The notes beneath the pieces were generated by a model. It did no database searches. It saw nothing but the letters and a program-made list of their open reading frames with translations, and was not told the origin of the DNA. Both the position numbers and the translations under genes were made by a program. A stretch of DNA of 33,981 nt from CAZQKE01 sp964593865 (lineage in GTDB: Bacteria; Chloroflexota; Anaerolineae; JAAYZQ01). This document shows positions 14,823 through 23,286 of the stretch, in pieces (the stretch's first letter is position 1; each line of letters opens with the position of its first letter). Where the stretch lies: assembly GCA_964593865.1 (NCBI GenBank), contig CAZQKE010000144.1, forward strand, positions 1-33,981, written 5' to 3'.

Positions 14823-15830
14823 CTACGTCCGCAGGTGGCAGGCAACATAGTGATCCGGCCCGATCTCCACCAGCTGCGGCTCCTCCCGGCTGCAGATCTC
14901 CCGGGCGATGGGGCAGCGGGGATGGAAGCGGCAACCGCTGGGCGGGTTGATCGGGTTGGGGATCTCCCCCCTGGGCATGGGCGTCGTGCGCCGGAAGCGC
15001 GGGTCGGGCACGGGAACGGCGGCCAGCAACGCCTCGGTGTACGGATGGCGTGTCTGGCGATAGACCTCAACCAGCGGTCCTACTTCCACGATGCGGCCCA
15101 GGTACATGATGGCGATCCGGTCGCAGATGTAGCGGGCGGTGGCCAAGTCGTGGGTGATGAACACATAGGTCAGGTTGAACTCATCCTTGAGCCGGTTCAT
15201 CAGATCCAGGAGCATCACCCGCACCGAAACGTCGGCCATGGCAATCGGTTCGTCGGCAATGACCAGGTCGGGGTGCATGATCAGAGCGCGGGCCAAAACG
15301 ATCCGCTGCCGCTGCCCGCCGGAGACCTGATGCGGGTACTTGCGGTAGATGGCCTCCGCCGGGGTCAAGCCCACCTTTTCCATCATGTCCAGCACCCGCT
15401 CCCGCTTTTCCCGCTCACCGGCCAGATGATGGATTTTGAGGGCATGACCGATAGAATTGCCGATGCGCATCCGCGGGTTGAGGGAAGCATACGGGTCTTG
15501 AAAGACGACCTGCATCCGTTGGCGCAGGCGGCGCAATTCCTTCTGGCTCAGGGCGGTCAGGTCCTGGCCGTCAAAGATGATCTTGCCTTCGGTCGGCTCA
15601 ATGAGGCGGATGAGGAGCCGCCCGGTGGTCGTTTTGCCGCTGCCGCTTTCCCCGGCCAGGCCAAAGACCTCCCCTCGGCGGATGCGGATGTCCACCCCAT
15701 CCACCGCCCGCACAAATTCTTTCTGCCGTGTGACCAGGTTCTCCACAAATCCCTGCTGGACGGGGAACCATTTTTTCAAGCCATAGGCTTCGACCAGATA
15801 GTTGCCGTTTGCCCCGCTTTTCTCCGTCAT
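14823..15830 (-). CDS. dppF: Peptide ABC transporter ATP-binding protein DppF/OppF-like, 335 aa
   Basis: Second ATPase of the peptide importer. Walker A is GESGSGKTT, the Q-loop is FQDPYASLNPRM, the signature is VSGGQRQR and the H-loop is FITHDL. Walker B reads LVIADEPIAMAD, where most ABC ATPases have DEPTSALD; such variants occur in this subfamily and the catalytic Glu is kept. The C-terminal oligopeptide-type domain has the usual Cys cluster (CRFHPRCPIAREIC). It is the last gene of the operon. Confidence 0.95.
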   Translation of the reverse strand: MTEKSGANGNYLVEAYGLKKWFPVQQGFVENLVTRQKEFVRAVDGVDIRIRRGEVFGLAGESGSGKTTTGRLLIRLIEPTEGKIIFDGQDLTALSQKELRRLRQRMQVVFQDPYASLNPRMRIGNSIGHALKIHHLAGEREKRERVLDMMEKVGLTPAEAIYRKYPHQVSGGQRQRIVLARALIMHPDLVIADEPIAMADVSVRVMLLDLMNRLKDEFNLTYVFITHDLATARYICDRIAIMYLGRIVEVGPLVEVYRQTRHPYTEALLAAVPVPDPRFRRTTPMPRGEIPNPINPPSGCRFHPRCPIAREICSREEPQLVEIGPDHYVACHLRT

Positions 15831-15872
15831 TCGTCAAGTCCAATTCGTACAATCAACAAAAAGCGTTTCGCG

Positions 15873-16850
15873 CTACGTCGTCTCGTACAGCCAACATTTG
15901 GCCCATCGCTCCGGCTGCACCTGGACAAAAGGCGGTTCTTCCCGACGGCAACGCTCCATTGCCTGGGGACAGCGAGGGTGAAAGCGACAGCCGGTCGGCG
16001 GGTTGATCAGGTTGGGCGGGGAACCCTCCATCGTCCGCAGTTCCTCATCTTCCAGGCGGATGTTGGGCACGGAGGCCAACAGGCCCTGGGTGTAGGGGTG
16101 CAACGGCTCGTCAAAGAGGGCCTGGGCCGGGGCGACCTCCACCAGTTTGGCGGCGTACATCACGGCCAGGCGGTCGGCCAGTTCGGCGACGATGCCCAGG
16201 TTGTGGGAGATGAGCACCAGCGTCATCTGATAGGTGGCCTTGAGCTCCTTGAGCAGGTCCAGGATTTGGGCTTCGACGATGACATCCAGGGAGGTGGTCG
16301 GCTCGTCGGCGATGACCAGGTCGGGGTTCAGGATGAGGGCCAGGCCGATCATCACCCGCTGACGCATCCCACCGGAAAGCTGATGGGGGTAGTCGTTCAG
16401 CCGCTCGCGCTGGATGCCCAGGTGGTCAAACATCTTGGCCGCCCGCTCTCGCGCCTCGGCTTTGGAGACGCTTTTCTCGTGGGTGCGGATCGTTTCGATA
16501 AAGTGGTTGTCAATGCGCTGCAACGGGTCCAGGGAGGTCATGGGGTCCTGAAAGATCATGGAGATCCGCTTGCCCCGGATGCGGGTCATCTCTTTCTGGT
16601 CTTTGGTCAACAGGTCCTGGCCCTTGAAGAGGATCTGCCCGCCGACGATGCGGCCCGGTTCGGAGACCAAGCGCAGGATGGCGCGGCCCAGGGTGGATTT
16701 GCCGCAGGCCGATTCGCCCACCAGCCCCAGCGTCTCCCCCTCGTACACGAACAGGTCCACATGGTCCACCCCCCGGATCGTACCGGTGCGGACGGGGTAT
16801 TCAACCTGCAAGTCCTTGATTTCCAGCAGAATCGGTCGTTCGGTCATCAT
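15873..16850 (-). CDS. dppD: Peptide ABC transporter ATP-binding protein DppD/OppD-like, 325 aa
   Basis: First ATPase of the peptide importer, pairing with DppF. Walker A is GESACGKST, the Q-loop is FQDPMTSLDP, the signature is LSGGMRQR, Walker B is LVIADEPTTSLD and the H-loop is LISHNL. The C-terminal domain keeps the Cys cluster CRFHPRCPQAMERC. Start ATG at 16850 (MMT, either Met) lies eight bases after the dppC stop, consistent with coupled translation. Confidence 0.95.
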   Translation of the reverse strand: MMTERPILLEIKDLQVEYPVRTGTIRGVDHVDLFVYEGETLGLVGESACGKSTLGRAILRLVSEPGRIVGGQILFKGQDLLTKDQKEMTRIRGKRISMIFQDPMTSLDPLQRIDNHFIETIRTHEKSVSKAEARERAAKMFDHLGIQRERLNDYPHQLSGGMRQRVMIGLALILNPDLVIADEPTTSLDVIVEAQILDLLKELKATYQMTLVLISHNLGIVAELADRLAVMYAAKLVEVAPAQALFDEPLHPYTQGLLASVPNIRLEDEELRTMEGSPPNLINPPTGCRFHPRCPQAMERCRREEPPFVQVQPERWAKCWLYETT

Positions 16851-16858
16851 GTCCTGCG

Positions 16859-18028
16859 TCAGTTCTCGGTCAATCGCGGGTTCAGGATTTCGTTCAACCC
16901 CTCGCCCAACATGCTAAAGCCCAGGGTCAGGAGGGCGATCATCACGCCCGGAAAGGTGATGATCCACCAATAGCCGCTGGGGACGAAACGCCGCCCGAAG
17001 GAAAGGTCCATCCCCCAGTCCGGGGTGGGCGGCGGCAGGCCCAGGCCCAGGAAGCTCAACCCGGCTTCGGTCAGGATTGAATCGGCCACATTTACGGAAA
17101 AGATGACGACGATGGAGGGGATGACGTTGGGAAAGACATAGAGGAATAGGATCGTCGCCGGTGATGCACCCAGGCTGCGGGCCGCCTCAACGTACACCTC
17201 GGCCTTGATGGAAAGCACTTTGCCCCGCACCAGCCGAAAGTAGACGGGGACATAGATGACGGCGATGGCAATGGCAATGTTCAGCATCCCCGGCCCCAGC
17301 AGGGCGGCCATGGCAATAGCCAGGATGAGACCGGGGAAGGAGTAGATGCTGTCCATGACCAGGGAGAGCACCTTGTCCATGGAACCGCCGGCAAAGCCGG
17401 AAAGCAACCCCAAGGGGATGCCGAACCCGGCGGAAAGCAAGGCGGCGACGATGGCAATGGCCAACACCGTCCGCGCCCCGTGGATCATGCGGCTGAAAAC
17501 GTCACGCCCATAGTTGTCGGTTCCCAGGACGAAACTATCGCCGAACGGTTCGCCCACCGTCTTGACGGCCAATTCCTGTTTCCGAATCTGTTCGCGGTAT
17601 TTGGGGTCGTCGGCGTCCGTCACCAGGGCCTCGATCTCGCCGTTCGCCAGGGCCTCCACCGCCGTGCGGATGGAGGTGTAATCTTGGTACAAGATGTCCA
17701 ATTTGTCCAGCTCCCGACCGGCCTGGGAGTTGGTCACGATGCCGACGGTGTGGCCCGGCAGGTCCTCGACGCCGTGGATCTCGTCGTTTTCCTGGAGCAC
17801 GACGACCGATTGTTGCGCACCGGGCCGGTTGAAGGGCGCACCCACGAACTTGATGGGATCGTAGGGTGCGAGCCGGTCGGCAAAGATGGTCATCAGGATA
17901 ATGGCCACCAGGAGCACGCCGCCCGAAATGGTGATCCACCATTCGGCGCCATACCATTTGGCGTTATCCAGAAACCAGCGTACCGGACTAAATCTCGGCA
18001 GTGCAGCGTTCGTCTCTTCTCTCATCAT
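16859..18028 (-). CDS. dppC: DppC-like peptide permease with inserted type-3 binding-protein lobe, 389 aa
   Basis: Inner-membrane permease. Residues 1-70 are the normal DppC start: TM1 (ISGGVLLVAIILMTIFA), then LAPYDP. The core resumes at residue 164 with FVLGTDNYGRDVFSRM and continues to the usual EAA loop (EAARSLGASPATILFLYVF) and C-terminus. In between, residues 71-163 are foreign to DppC and read like the second lobe of an SBP_bac_3 protein: VEDLPGHTVGIVTNSQAG, then a run like AVEALANGEIEALVTDADD, then VKTVGEPFGDSF. The insert lies in the external loop after TM1. The gene starts six bases after dppB. Transport residues look intact. Confidence 0.92.
   Translation of the reverse strand: MMREETNAALPRFSPVRWFLDNAKWYGAEWWITISGGVLLVAIILMTIFADRLAPYDPIKFVGAPFNRPGAQQSVVVLQENDEIHGVEDLPGHTVGIVTNSQAGRELDKLDILYQDYTSIRTAVEALANGEIEALVTDADDPKYREQIRKQELAVKTVGEPFGDSFVLGTDNYGRDVFSRMIHGARTVLAIAIVAALLSAGFGIPLGLLSGFAGGSMDKVLSLVMDSIYSFPGLILAIAMAALLGPGMLNIAIAIAVIYVPVYFRLVRGKVLSIKAEVYVEAARSLGASPATILFLYVFPNVIPSIVVIFSVNVADSILTEAGLSFLGLGLPPPTPDWGMDLSFGRRFVPSGYWWIITFPGVMIALLTLGFSMLGEGLNEILNPRLTEN
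17540..17818 (-). other. Inserted SBP_bac_3-like lobe in dppC
   Basis: Encodes residues 71-163 of DppC. The order of motifs (HGVEDLPGHTVGI, EALANGEIEALVTD, KTVGEPFG) is that of the ligand-binding lobe of amino-acid binding proteins. Only about one lobe is present, so it cannot bind ligand in the usual two-lobe way. Confidence 0.75.
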
Positions 18029-18033
18029 CTTTT

Positions 18034-20385
18034 CTAGTAGCGAATCCGTGGGTCAATCCAGGCGTAGATAATGTCCACGATCAGGCTCACCGCCGCAACG
18101 AGGACGGCGAAAAAGACGACAGAACCCTGGATTGAGTTGAAATCGCGGTAACCGATGCGTTCCCACATGAAAAGCCCCATGCCCGGCCAAGAGAAGGTGG
18201 TCTCGGTCAAGACGGCCCCGGCCAGTAGGGCGGCGAATTGTAGGCCCATCATCGTCAGGATGGGGATGAAGGCATTTTTGAGGGCATGGCCGTACACCAC
18301 CGACCGCTCGCGGATGCCCCGCGCCCGACAGGCGGTGATAAAGTCTTCCTGCAAGGTATCAAGCATGTTGGAGCGGGTCAGCCGGACGAACACGCCCGAA
18401 AGGTACAGGCCCAACGTCAGGGCAGGCAAGAGCATGTAGCGCAAGGCACTCACCAGGGCCGGGCCGTTGAGGGTCAGAATGCTATCCAGGATGTAGAGGC
18501 CGGTGATGTGTTGGGGCGCCATCTCGGTTCCGATGCGGCCGGAAATGGGCAGGGGCAAAAAGTCGTGAAAGATGGGATACAAATACTGCCGGGCAAAAGC
18601 CGAGGTCTCGTACCACTCGCCCAGGTAGACGCCAAAGATCAGCTGGAACATCAGCCCCAGCCAGAACACGGGGACGGCCCAGATGACGATGCTAAAGATG
18701 CGGGCGGTGTAATCGGTCACGCTGCGCCGTTTGTGGGCGGCCAACGCCCCCAGAGGGACGCCGATGAGGATCGTCACGGTGAGGGAGGCGATGGCCAGCT
18801 CCAGGGTGGCCGGGAATTTGAGCTTGAGGTCTTCGGCCACAGGACGTCCCCGCGTGGGGGCCATAGAGACGCCCAGGTCCAAGCGGAGCAGATCGCCCAG
18901 GTAGTTGAAATATTGGCTGTCCAGCGGTTTGACCTTGACATCAAAGCGGTCGGCCGGCGCCCAACCGACCATGCCGCCTTCGGGCACATAGAGTTTGAGC
19001 CAGGGGCGGCTATCAAAGCGGTTCAAACCGCCCGCCGTGCCCAGCCATAGCGTTCCGCCGTTGTCCTGCCAGACGGCCCGCACGTCGTCGTCGGAAAGGC
19101 CGCTCGCTGCGGTGTAGGTCTGCCAGGTTTGGCCGTCGAAACTGCCGGCCCCTTCCTGCGTGCCGACCCACAGTTTGCCCCCCTGCCCTTTGGCAAAGGC
19201 CGGTTCGCCGTAGATGACGTTGATGCGGTGGCCGACCAGGCCGTCGGCGGTGGTGTAGGTCGTCCACGTTTCGCCGTCAAAGCGGGCCAGTCCTGCATCC
19301 GTGCCGACCCACAGGTTGCCCCCCTGTCCTTTGGCAAAGGCTTCGTCGCCCCATAGGGCCAGCACCCGGTCCGAAGGCAAGCCGTCGGCGGCGGTGTAGG
19401 TGGTCCATTCTTCGCCGTCAAAGCGGCTCAGGCCCGCCTCCGTGCCGAACCAGAAGGTCCTCTTGCCATCCCCCCAGATGGCCCGCACTTCCTGCCCGGC
19501 CAGGCCGTCATCCGGCGTCACCGCCGTCCAGGTCTCGCCGTCATAGACGGCGGCGCCCCGGTCGGTGCCGACCCAGACCGGCTTGGAGCCTTTGCCCCAG
19601 ACGGAGAACACCCGGTCGCCGGGCAGGCCGTCGGCGGTGGTAAAGGAGGACCACTTGTTGCTCTTGACCCGCAGGACGCCCGCGCCGTCGGTGGCGAACC
19701 ACAGATCCGCCGGGCGACCGCTCCAGATGGCGGTGATGGTTTTGTCCGCCGTGTCCGCGAACGGCTCCCAGCCCATGGCCTCGCTCCAGCGGGTGACGCC
19801 CCGGTCGGTGCCGAACCAGAGCAAGCCCGATTTTTCGCCCCAAATGGCGTTGACCTCGGTCCCCGCCGGACCTTCCGGCGCGGCAAAGCGGATCCACGTC
19901 TCCGTGCCGGGGATGACCTCCTCGGCCTCGACGGTCATTTCGGTGTTAACCTGCCGCATCCAATCGAATTGGTCGGGGGAAACCCAACCGGTCCACTCCG
20001 GCGGGACGACGACCTGGAGCCAGTCGCCGGTCCCTTCCAGGGCCGGGTCTTCCTTTTCCTTGACCCGCTTGCTGATCTCCATGACCAGGCCCTGTTCGAC
20101 CAGCAGGGCTTTGCCTCCACCCGGCCCCATTTTGTCCTGGAGGAACAGTTGCTCCGGTCGGACCTTTGCCGTGCTGCCCTGGAAATTCAAAAAGAGGGGC
20201 AAGTCCAACCCCAGGTTGTGCTTGAGCTGGTCTTTATACTCCTGGGGCACGCCGGGGCGGAGCATGGCCTCCACCGGATCGCCGGGCATGATGCGGACAA
20301 TGAAAAAAACCAGGGTCACCAGGATAAAGAGCATGGGAATAGTGAGGAGGACCCTGGTAATGATGTAAACACGCAATGTTTTCAT
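18034..20385 (-). CDS. dppB: DppB-like peptide permease with inserted seven-repeat propeller, 783 aa
   Basis: Inner-membrane permease more than twice the family's normal length of about 310-340 aa. Residues 1-68 are a normal DppB start (TM1, then RIMPGDPVEAMLRPG and NLGLDLPLF). The permease core resumes at about 491 with YFNYLGDLLRLDLGVSM, and includes FPATLELAIASLTVTILIGV and the EAA loop FITACRARGIRERSVVY. The 420-residue insert sits in the external loop between TM1 and TM2. It contains SH3-like W-L-x3-V-P-E...G-W stretches (121-143 and 461-482) around seven repeats of the two-component-regulator propeller type (177-463), each with a W-x-G-T core. No strong ribosome site is visible at the ATG. 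Confidence 0.93.
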   Translation of the reverse strand: MKTLRVYIITRVLLTIPMLFILVTLVFFIVRIMPGDPVEAMLRPGVPQEYKDQLKHNLGLDLPLFLNFQGSTAKVRPEQLFLQDKMGPGGGKALLVEQGLVMEISKRVKEKEDPALEGTGDWLQVVVPPEWTGWVSPDQFDWMRQVNTEMTVEAEEVIPGTETWIRFAAPEGPAGTEVNAIWGEKSGLLWFGTDRGVTRWSEAMGWEPFADTADKTITAIWSGRPADLWFATDGAGVLRVKSNKWSSFTTADGLPGDRVFSVWGKGSKPVWVGTDRGAAVYDGETWTAVTPDDGLAGQEVRAIWGDGKRTFWFGTEAGLSRFDGEEWTTYTAADGLPSDRVLALWGDEAFAKGQGGNLWVGTDAGLARFDGETWTTYTTADGLVGHRINVIYGEPAFAKGQGGKLWVGTQEGAGSFDGQTWQTYTAASGLSDDDVRAVWQDNGGTLWLGTAGGLNRFDSRPWLKLYVPEGGMVGWAPADRFDVKVKPLDSQYFNYLGDLLRLDLGVSMAPTRGRPVAEDLKLKFPATLELAIASLTVTILIGVPLGALAAHKRRSVTDYTARIFSIVIWAVPVFWLGLMFQLIFGVYLGEWYETSAFARQYLYPIFHDFLPLPISGRIGTEMAPQHITGLYILDSILTLNGPALVSALRYMLLPALTLGLYLSGVFVRLTRSNMLDTLQEDFITACRARGIRERSVVYGHALKNAFIPILTMMGLQFAALLAGAVLTETTFSWPGMGLFMWERIGYRDFNSIQGSVVFFAVLVAAVSLIVDIIYAWIDPRIRY
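18997..19857 (-). other. Seven Reg_prop-type propeller blades inside dppB
   Basis: Encodes residues 177-463. Blades begin near 177, 216, 258, 299, 340, 387 and 434, each with an (A/V)(I/V)WG strand, LW(F/V)GT turn, RFDGETWTTYT strand and DGL. The seven copies are also similar at DNA level; blades 5 and 6 share an extra EAFAKGQGG/EPAFAKGQGG insert, pointing to recent duplication. Confidence 0.85.
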
Positions 20386-20402
20386 AGTAGATCGCGTTGG
20401 TC

Positions 20403-20456
20403 TTTACCGTGAGGGCGCAAAGGCCGCCAAGTCCTTCTTTGCGCTCTTGCGGTAAA
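20403..20456. repeat. Palindromic repeat, family member 3
   Basis: TTTACCGTGAGGGCGCAAAG (20403-20422) pairs at 17 of 20 positions with 20437-20456. The core gcgcaaag / ctttgcgc is shared with the other dispersed repeats. It lies between the binding-protein gene and dppB. Confidence 0.65.
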
Positions 20457-20520
20457 TATCCGTTCAGGTCGGTTTTTTCAACAGTTTTCCGGATAATTTC
20501 TTGCGCAAAGCAGGAAAAGC

Positions 20521-20556
20521 GGGGTTTTGGCGGAGGACGCTCTCCGCCAAAACCCC
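20521..20556 (-). terminator. Strong hairpin after the binding-protein gene (attenuator or stabiliser)
   Basis: A perfect 15-bp stem (20521-20535 with 20542-20556, arm GGGGTTTTGGCGGAG) with a six-base loop begins 21 bases after the binding-protein stop on the minus strand and is followed by a short GCTTTTCC. Hairpins in this place are known in importer operons, where they protect the binding-protein mRNA and reduce read-through to the permease genes. Confidence 0.65.
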
Positions 20557-20577
20557 AACAAGTCCCTTAGGTCTGGC

Positions 20578-23028
20578 TTATTCTTTGTAGAGCAGGAAGT
20601 AGTGGAAGAGCATGTTCGGGTCCAGAACGATGCCCTTCACGTTGGGCTGGGCGACGACCAGGAGCGAACCCTGGGTCAGCGGGATGGTCGGCGGATCCTC
20701 CACCCACAGCCTCTGGGCTTCTTCGTAGATCGCCTTGCGTTCCTCGCTGTCCACGGGGGTCATGGTCTGGCCTTTTTCCAGCAGGGCATCCATCTCGTCG
20801 TTGGCATAGAAGATGCCCATGTCATCCGACGCGGAGGAGTGGCCCCAAGACCAGGTGTAGTTGTCCGGGTCAAGGTAGTCGGGATACCAACCCAGCAGGA
20901 AGACGGGCATGGAACCGGCGTTCATGTACTCCTTGTAGGTGGCCCATTCGGTGTTCTGCAGGTTGACTTCAATCATGCCGGTTTCTTCCAGGTTGTCCTT
21001 GAGGACGGTGGCCACGTCGGCCTCGGTGGGACCATAGTGGGTCGGCGTCCACCACAGGTCCATGACCAGCTTATTGTCCTCGCTGAACCCGGCTTCTTGC
21101 AACAGTTCCTTCGCCTTGTCCAGGTCCCGCTTGGGGAAGGCGTCAATGTGCGACCACATGCCCATCGGGACCATGCTGTAAAGCGGCTTGTGGGTCCCCT
21201 GGAAGGCGATGGTCGTCACGGCGTCGCGGTCCACCGCGTAGGCGATGGCCTGGCGGACGGCCACCTGGTCAAAAGGCGGCGTGGTGACGTTGAAGCAGAT
21301 GTAGCGGATCTGGGCGCCGGGGCCTTCGATGACCTGCAACTCGCCGGCGGCCTCCAGGTCGGCATAGTCGGTGGGGTTCAGGGTCTTGGTGGCAACGTCA
21401 ATCTCGCCGCTCTCCACGGCCAGGCGCATGGTCGTCGCATCGGCATAGTACTTGATGATGATCTTGGGCGTCTTGGGGGCCGGGCCTGGATAGTCGGGGT
21501 TGGCCTCCAGGACCATCTCTACGTCGCGCTCCCACTTGGTGATCTTGTAGGGGCCGAGACCGCCGCACATGCTGTCGGCATCAATGGCATCCTCGGAGTA
21601 GCAGTTGGGGCTGACGGGCGAGTAGGGCTGGGTGGCGACCAACAGCGGGAAGTAGGCAACGGGGTTCTTCAGGATGTACTTGACGGTGTACTCGTCCACC
21701 ACCTCCACATCCTTGACAAAGGAGGTGACCAGCCAGTTGGGGTCGCCCTCAAGGCGCACCACGCGGTCATAGGACCACTTGACGGCATCGGCGTTGAAGG
21801 GCGTGCCGTCGGGGAACTTGGCCCCTTCGATCAGGTGGAAGGTGTATTCCAGGCCGTCGTCGCTGACTTCGTAGCTGGTGGCCAAGCCGGGCTCCAGCTC
21901 GGTGGTGCCGGGCTTGTAGTGCAACAGGGTGTCCATCGTGTTGTGATGGATCTCCCAGGTGTGGAAGTCGTAGCTATCGGCCGGGTCCAGGACCGTCACC
22001 TTGTCGGTGGTGCCGATGACGATGGCCTCGCCTTCCTCTCCCATCGGCGGCGTTTCGCCCTCTTCCGGCTTGATGATGGTGGTCAGGTCAATGCCGTACC
22101 ACTTTTCGGACAGCTTGGTCAGCGTCCCGTCCTCATGCATTTCGGCAATGATCTCGTTCAGCTTGGCCAGCATCTTGTCCGAAGGACCACGGCTCTTGTC
22201 CAGGGCAAAGGCCAACGGTTCGTAGAAAGCCGGAGTGCCCACATACTTGAGCGGCACACCTTCATCAATGGCGTTCTGGATGGTAGGCTGGGCCGACATG
22301 ACCGCATCCAAGCGGACACCATCGCCCAGGGCCAGGTCCTGGATCGCCTCGGCGTCGGTGGAGTAAGGCTTGATCTTGACGCCGGCCGGCGGGTCGTACA
22401 TGATCTCGCCGCCCATGATGGACAGCGTCCCGTTCAGATAAGCCTCATAGGTCGTAGCCGTGCCCAAACCGACGGTCTTGCCTGCCAAGTCCTCCGGAGT
22501 CTTGATGTCGGTGTTGTCCTTGTGGACGGCAAAGGAAGCCGGAGTATAGTAGTAAGGATCGGTGAACCACAGGACCTCGGCGCGGGCTTCGGTGGGGGTC
22601 ATGGAACCGATGCTGACATCCCAACGACCGCCCCAGTTGCCGGCGGTGATCATATCCCAGTCGGGCGTCACGAATTCAACCTCAACGCCCAGCCGCTTGG
22701 CAACCTCTTTGGCAACATCCACGTCAAAGCCATCCAGCTCCCCTTTCTCATTCAGGAAGCTCTGCGGGGCATAGTTGGGGTCGGTGGAGACCACCAATTT
22801 CCCGGCGGCCAGCACCTCATCGAGCAGGTCCTTGGCCTCCTCTTTGGTCGGCTCCGGTGCTTTGGTCGGTTCTGGGGCCTTTGTCGGCTCCGGTGCTTTG
22901 GTCGCTTCCGGTGCTTTTGTCGGTTCCGGCGCTTTGGTCGGCTCCGGGGTGGGGCCGCAGGCGGCCAACACAGTCGCCAAAACGGTCAAGATGAGCAGCA
23001 AATTGAATACTGCACGCTTCCCTTTCAT
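20578..23028 (-). CDS. Fused amino-acid (SBP_bac_3) and peptide (SBP_bac_5) binding lipoprotein, 816 aa
   Basis: Extracytoplasmic receptor of the ABC island. A lipoprotein signal (lipobox LAAC) is followed by six EPTKAP-type linker repeats. Residues about 70-319 are a complete type-3 binding domain (LVVSTDPNYAPQSFLNEKG, GFDVDVAKEVAKRLGV, EDLAGKTVGLG, LNEIIAEMHEDGTLTKL). Residues about 334-816 are a complete type-5 domain of the DppA/OppA kind (LEPGLATSYEVSDDGLEYTF, AVRQAIAYAVDRDAV, LDKAKELLQEAGF, FLLGWYPDYLDPDNY). Both are near full length, so one chain carries two ligand sites. Start: ATG at 23028 with GGGAGGAG upstream; a GTG two codons earlier is too close to that site. It is followed by dppB in the same operon. 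Confidence 0.94.
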   Translation of the reverse strand: MKGKRAVFNLLLILTVLATVLAACGPTPEPTKAPEPTKAPEATKAPEPTKAPEPTKAPEPTKEEAKDLLDEVLAAGKLVVSTDPNYAPQSFLNEKGELDGFDVDVAKEVAKRLGVEVEFVTPDWDMITAGNWGGRWDVSIGSMTPTEARAEVLWFTDPYYYTPASFAVHKDNTDIKTPEDLAGKTVGLGTATTYEAYLNGTLSIMGGEIMYDPPAGVKIKPYSTDAEAIQDLALGDGVRLDAVMSAQPTIQNAIDEGVPLKYVGTPAFYEPLAFALDKSRGPSDKMLAKLNEIIAEMHEDGTLTKLSEKWYGIDLTTIIKPEEGETPPMGEEGEAIVIGTTDKVTVLDPADSYDFHTWEIHHNTMDTLLHYKPGTTELEPGLATSYEVSDDGLEYTFHLIEGAKFPDGTPFNADAVKWSYDRVVRLEGDPNWLVTSFVKDVEVVDEYTVKYILKNPVAYFPLLVATQPYSPVSPNCYSEDAIDADSMCGGLGPYKITKWERDVEMVLEANPDYPGPAPKTPKIIIKYYADATTMRLAVESGEIDVATKTLNPTDYADLEAAGELQVIEGPGAQIRYICFNVTTPPFDQVAVRQAIAYAVDRDAVTTIAFQGTHKPLYSMVPMGMWSHIDAFPKRDLDKAKELLQEAGFSEDNKLVMDLWWTPTHYGPTEADVATVLKDNLEETGMIEVNLQNTEWATYKEYMNAGSMPVFLLGWYPDYLDPDNYTWSWGHSSASDDMGIFYANDEMDALLEKGQTMTPVDSEERKAIYEEAQRLWVEDPPTIPLTQGSLLVVAQPNVKGIVLDPNMLFHYFLLYKE
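22837..22944 (-). repeat. 18-bp tandem repeats coding the EPTKAP linker
   Basis: Six in-frame 18-bp units encode EPTKAP or close variants (one EATKAP, last EPTKEE) between the lipobox and the first binding domain. They form a flexible tether typical of lipoproteins. They are not a CRISPR array. Confidence 0.85.
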
Positions 23029-23188
23029 TGTCACTCTCCTCCCATTCTTGTTTTCTCAAGATTTTACACCACAGATGACTCTTTTCGCCTCTTTCCTACC
23101 ACCTCCTTCCCATCGCTACAGGATCAACCCGCGCAACATACCTTGTGGCACAGGCCCAACATTCCCTCTGCAGGGCGCACCGGCCCCA

Positions 23189-23217
23189 AGTATAACAAAG
23201 GTGTGACAATCTGTCAA
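23189..23217 (-). promoter_or_regulatory. Promoter of the SBP-dppBCDF operon
   Basis: On the minus strand TTGACA (23212-23217), 17 bases, then TATACT (23189-23194). Eleven of twelve positions match the consensus. The expected start near 23182 leaves a leader of about 150 bases. Confidence 0.75.
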
Positions 23218-23257
23218 GAAACCGACAAGCATTCCTGGGAGCCACATCGGTTGCCGG

Positions 23258-23286
23258 TTGCAACATTTGCCAAAGTATGCTATCAT
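23258..23286 (+). promoter_or_regulatory. Possible promoter of the ferritin-like gene
   Basis: TTGCAA (23258-23263), 17 bases, then TATCAT (23281-23286) preceded by TGC, an extended -10 arrangement. It faces the gene at 23430 with a leader of about 135 bases. Confidence 0.5.

Noticed and set aside
15035..15240. DppF as an inactive ATPase because Walker B reads DEPIAMAD
   Set aside because: The catalytic Glu and Asp are present and similar variants occur in this subfamily; Walker A, signature and H-loop are intact.
14724..16973. 749-codon open frame on the plus strand opposite dppF and dppD
   Set aside because: It lies antisense to two clear ABC ATPases and has a shadow composition rich in H, G and Q.
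22837..22944. Short regular repeats resembling a CRISPR array
   Set aside because: The 18-bp units are contiguous without spacers and encode the EPTKAP linker of a lipoprotein.
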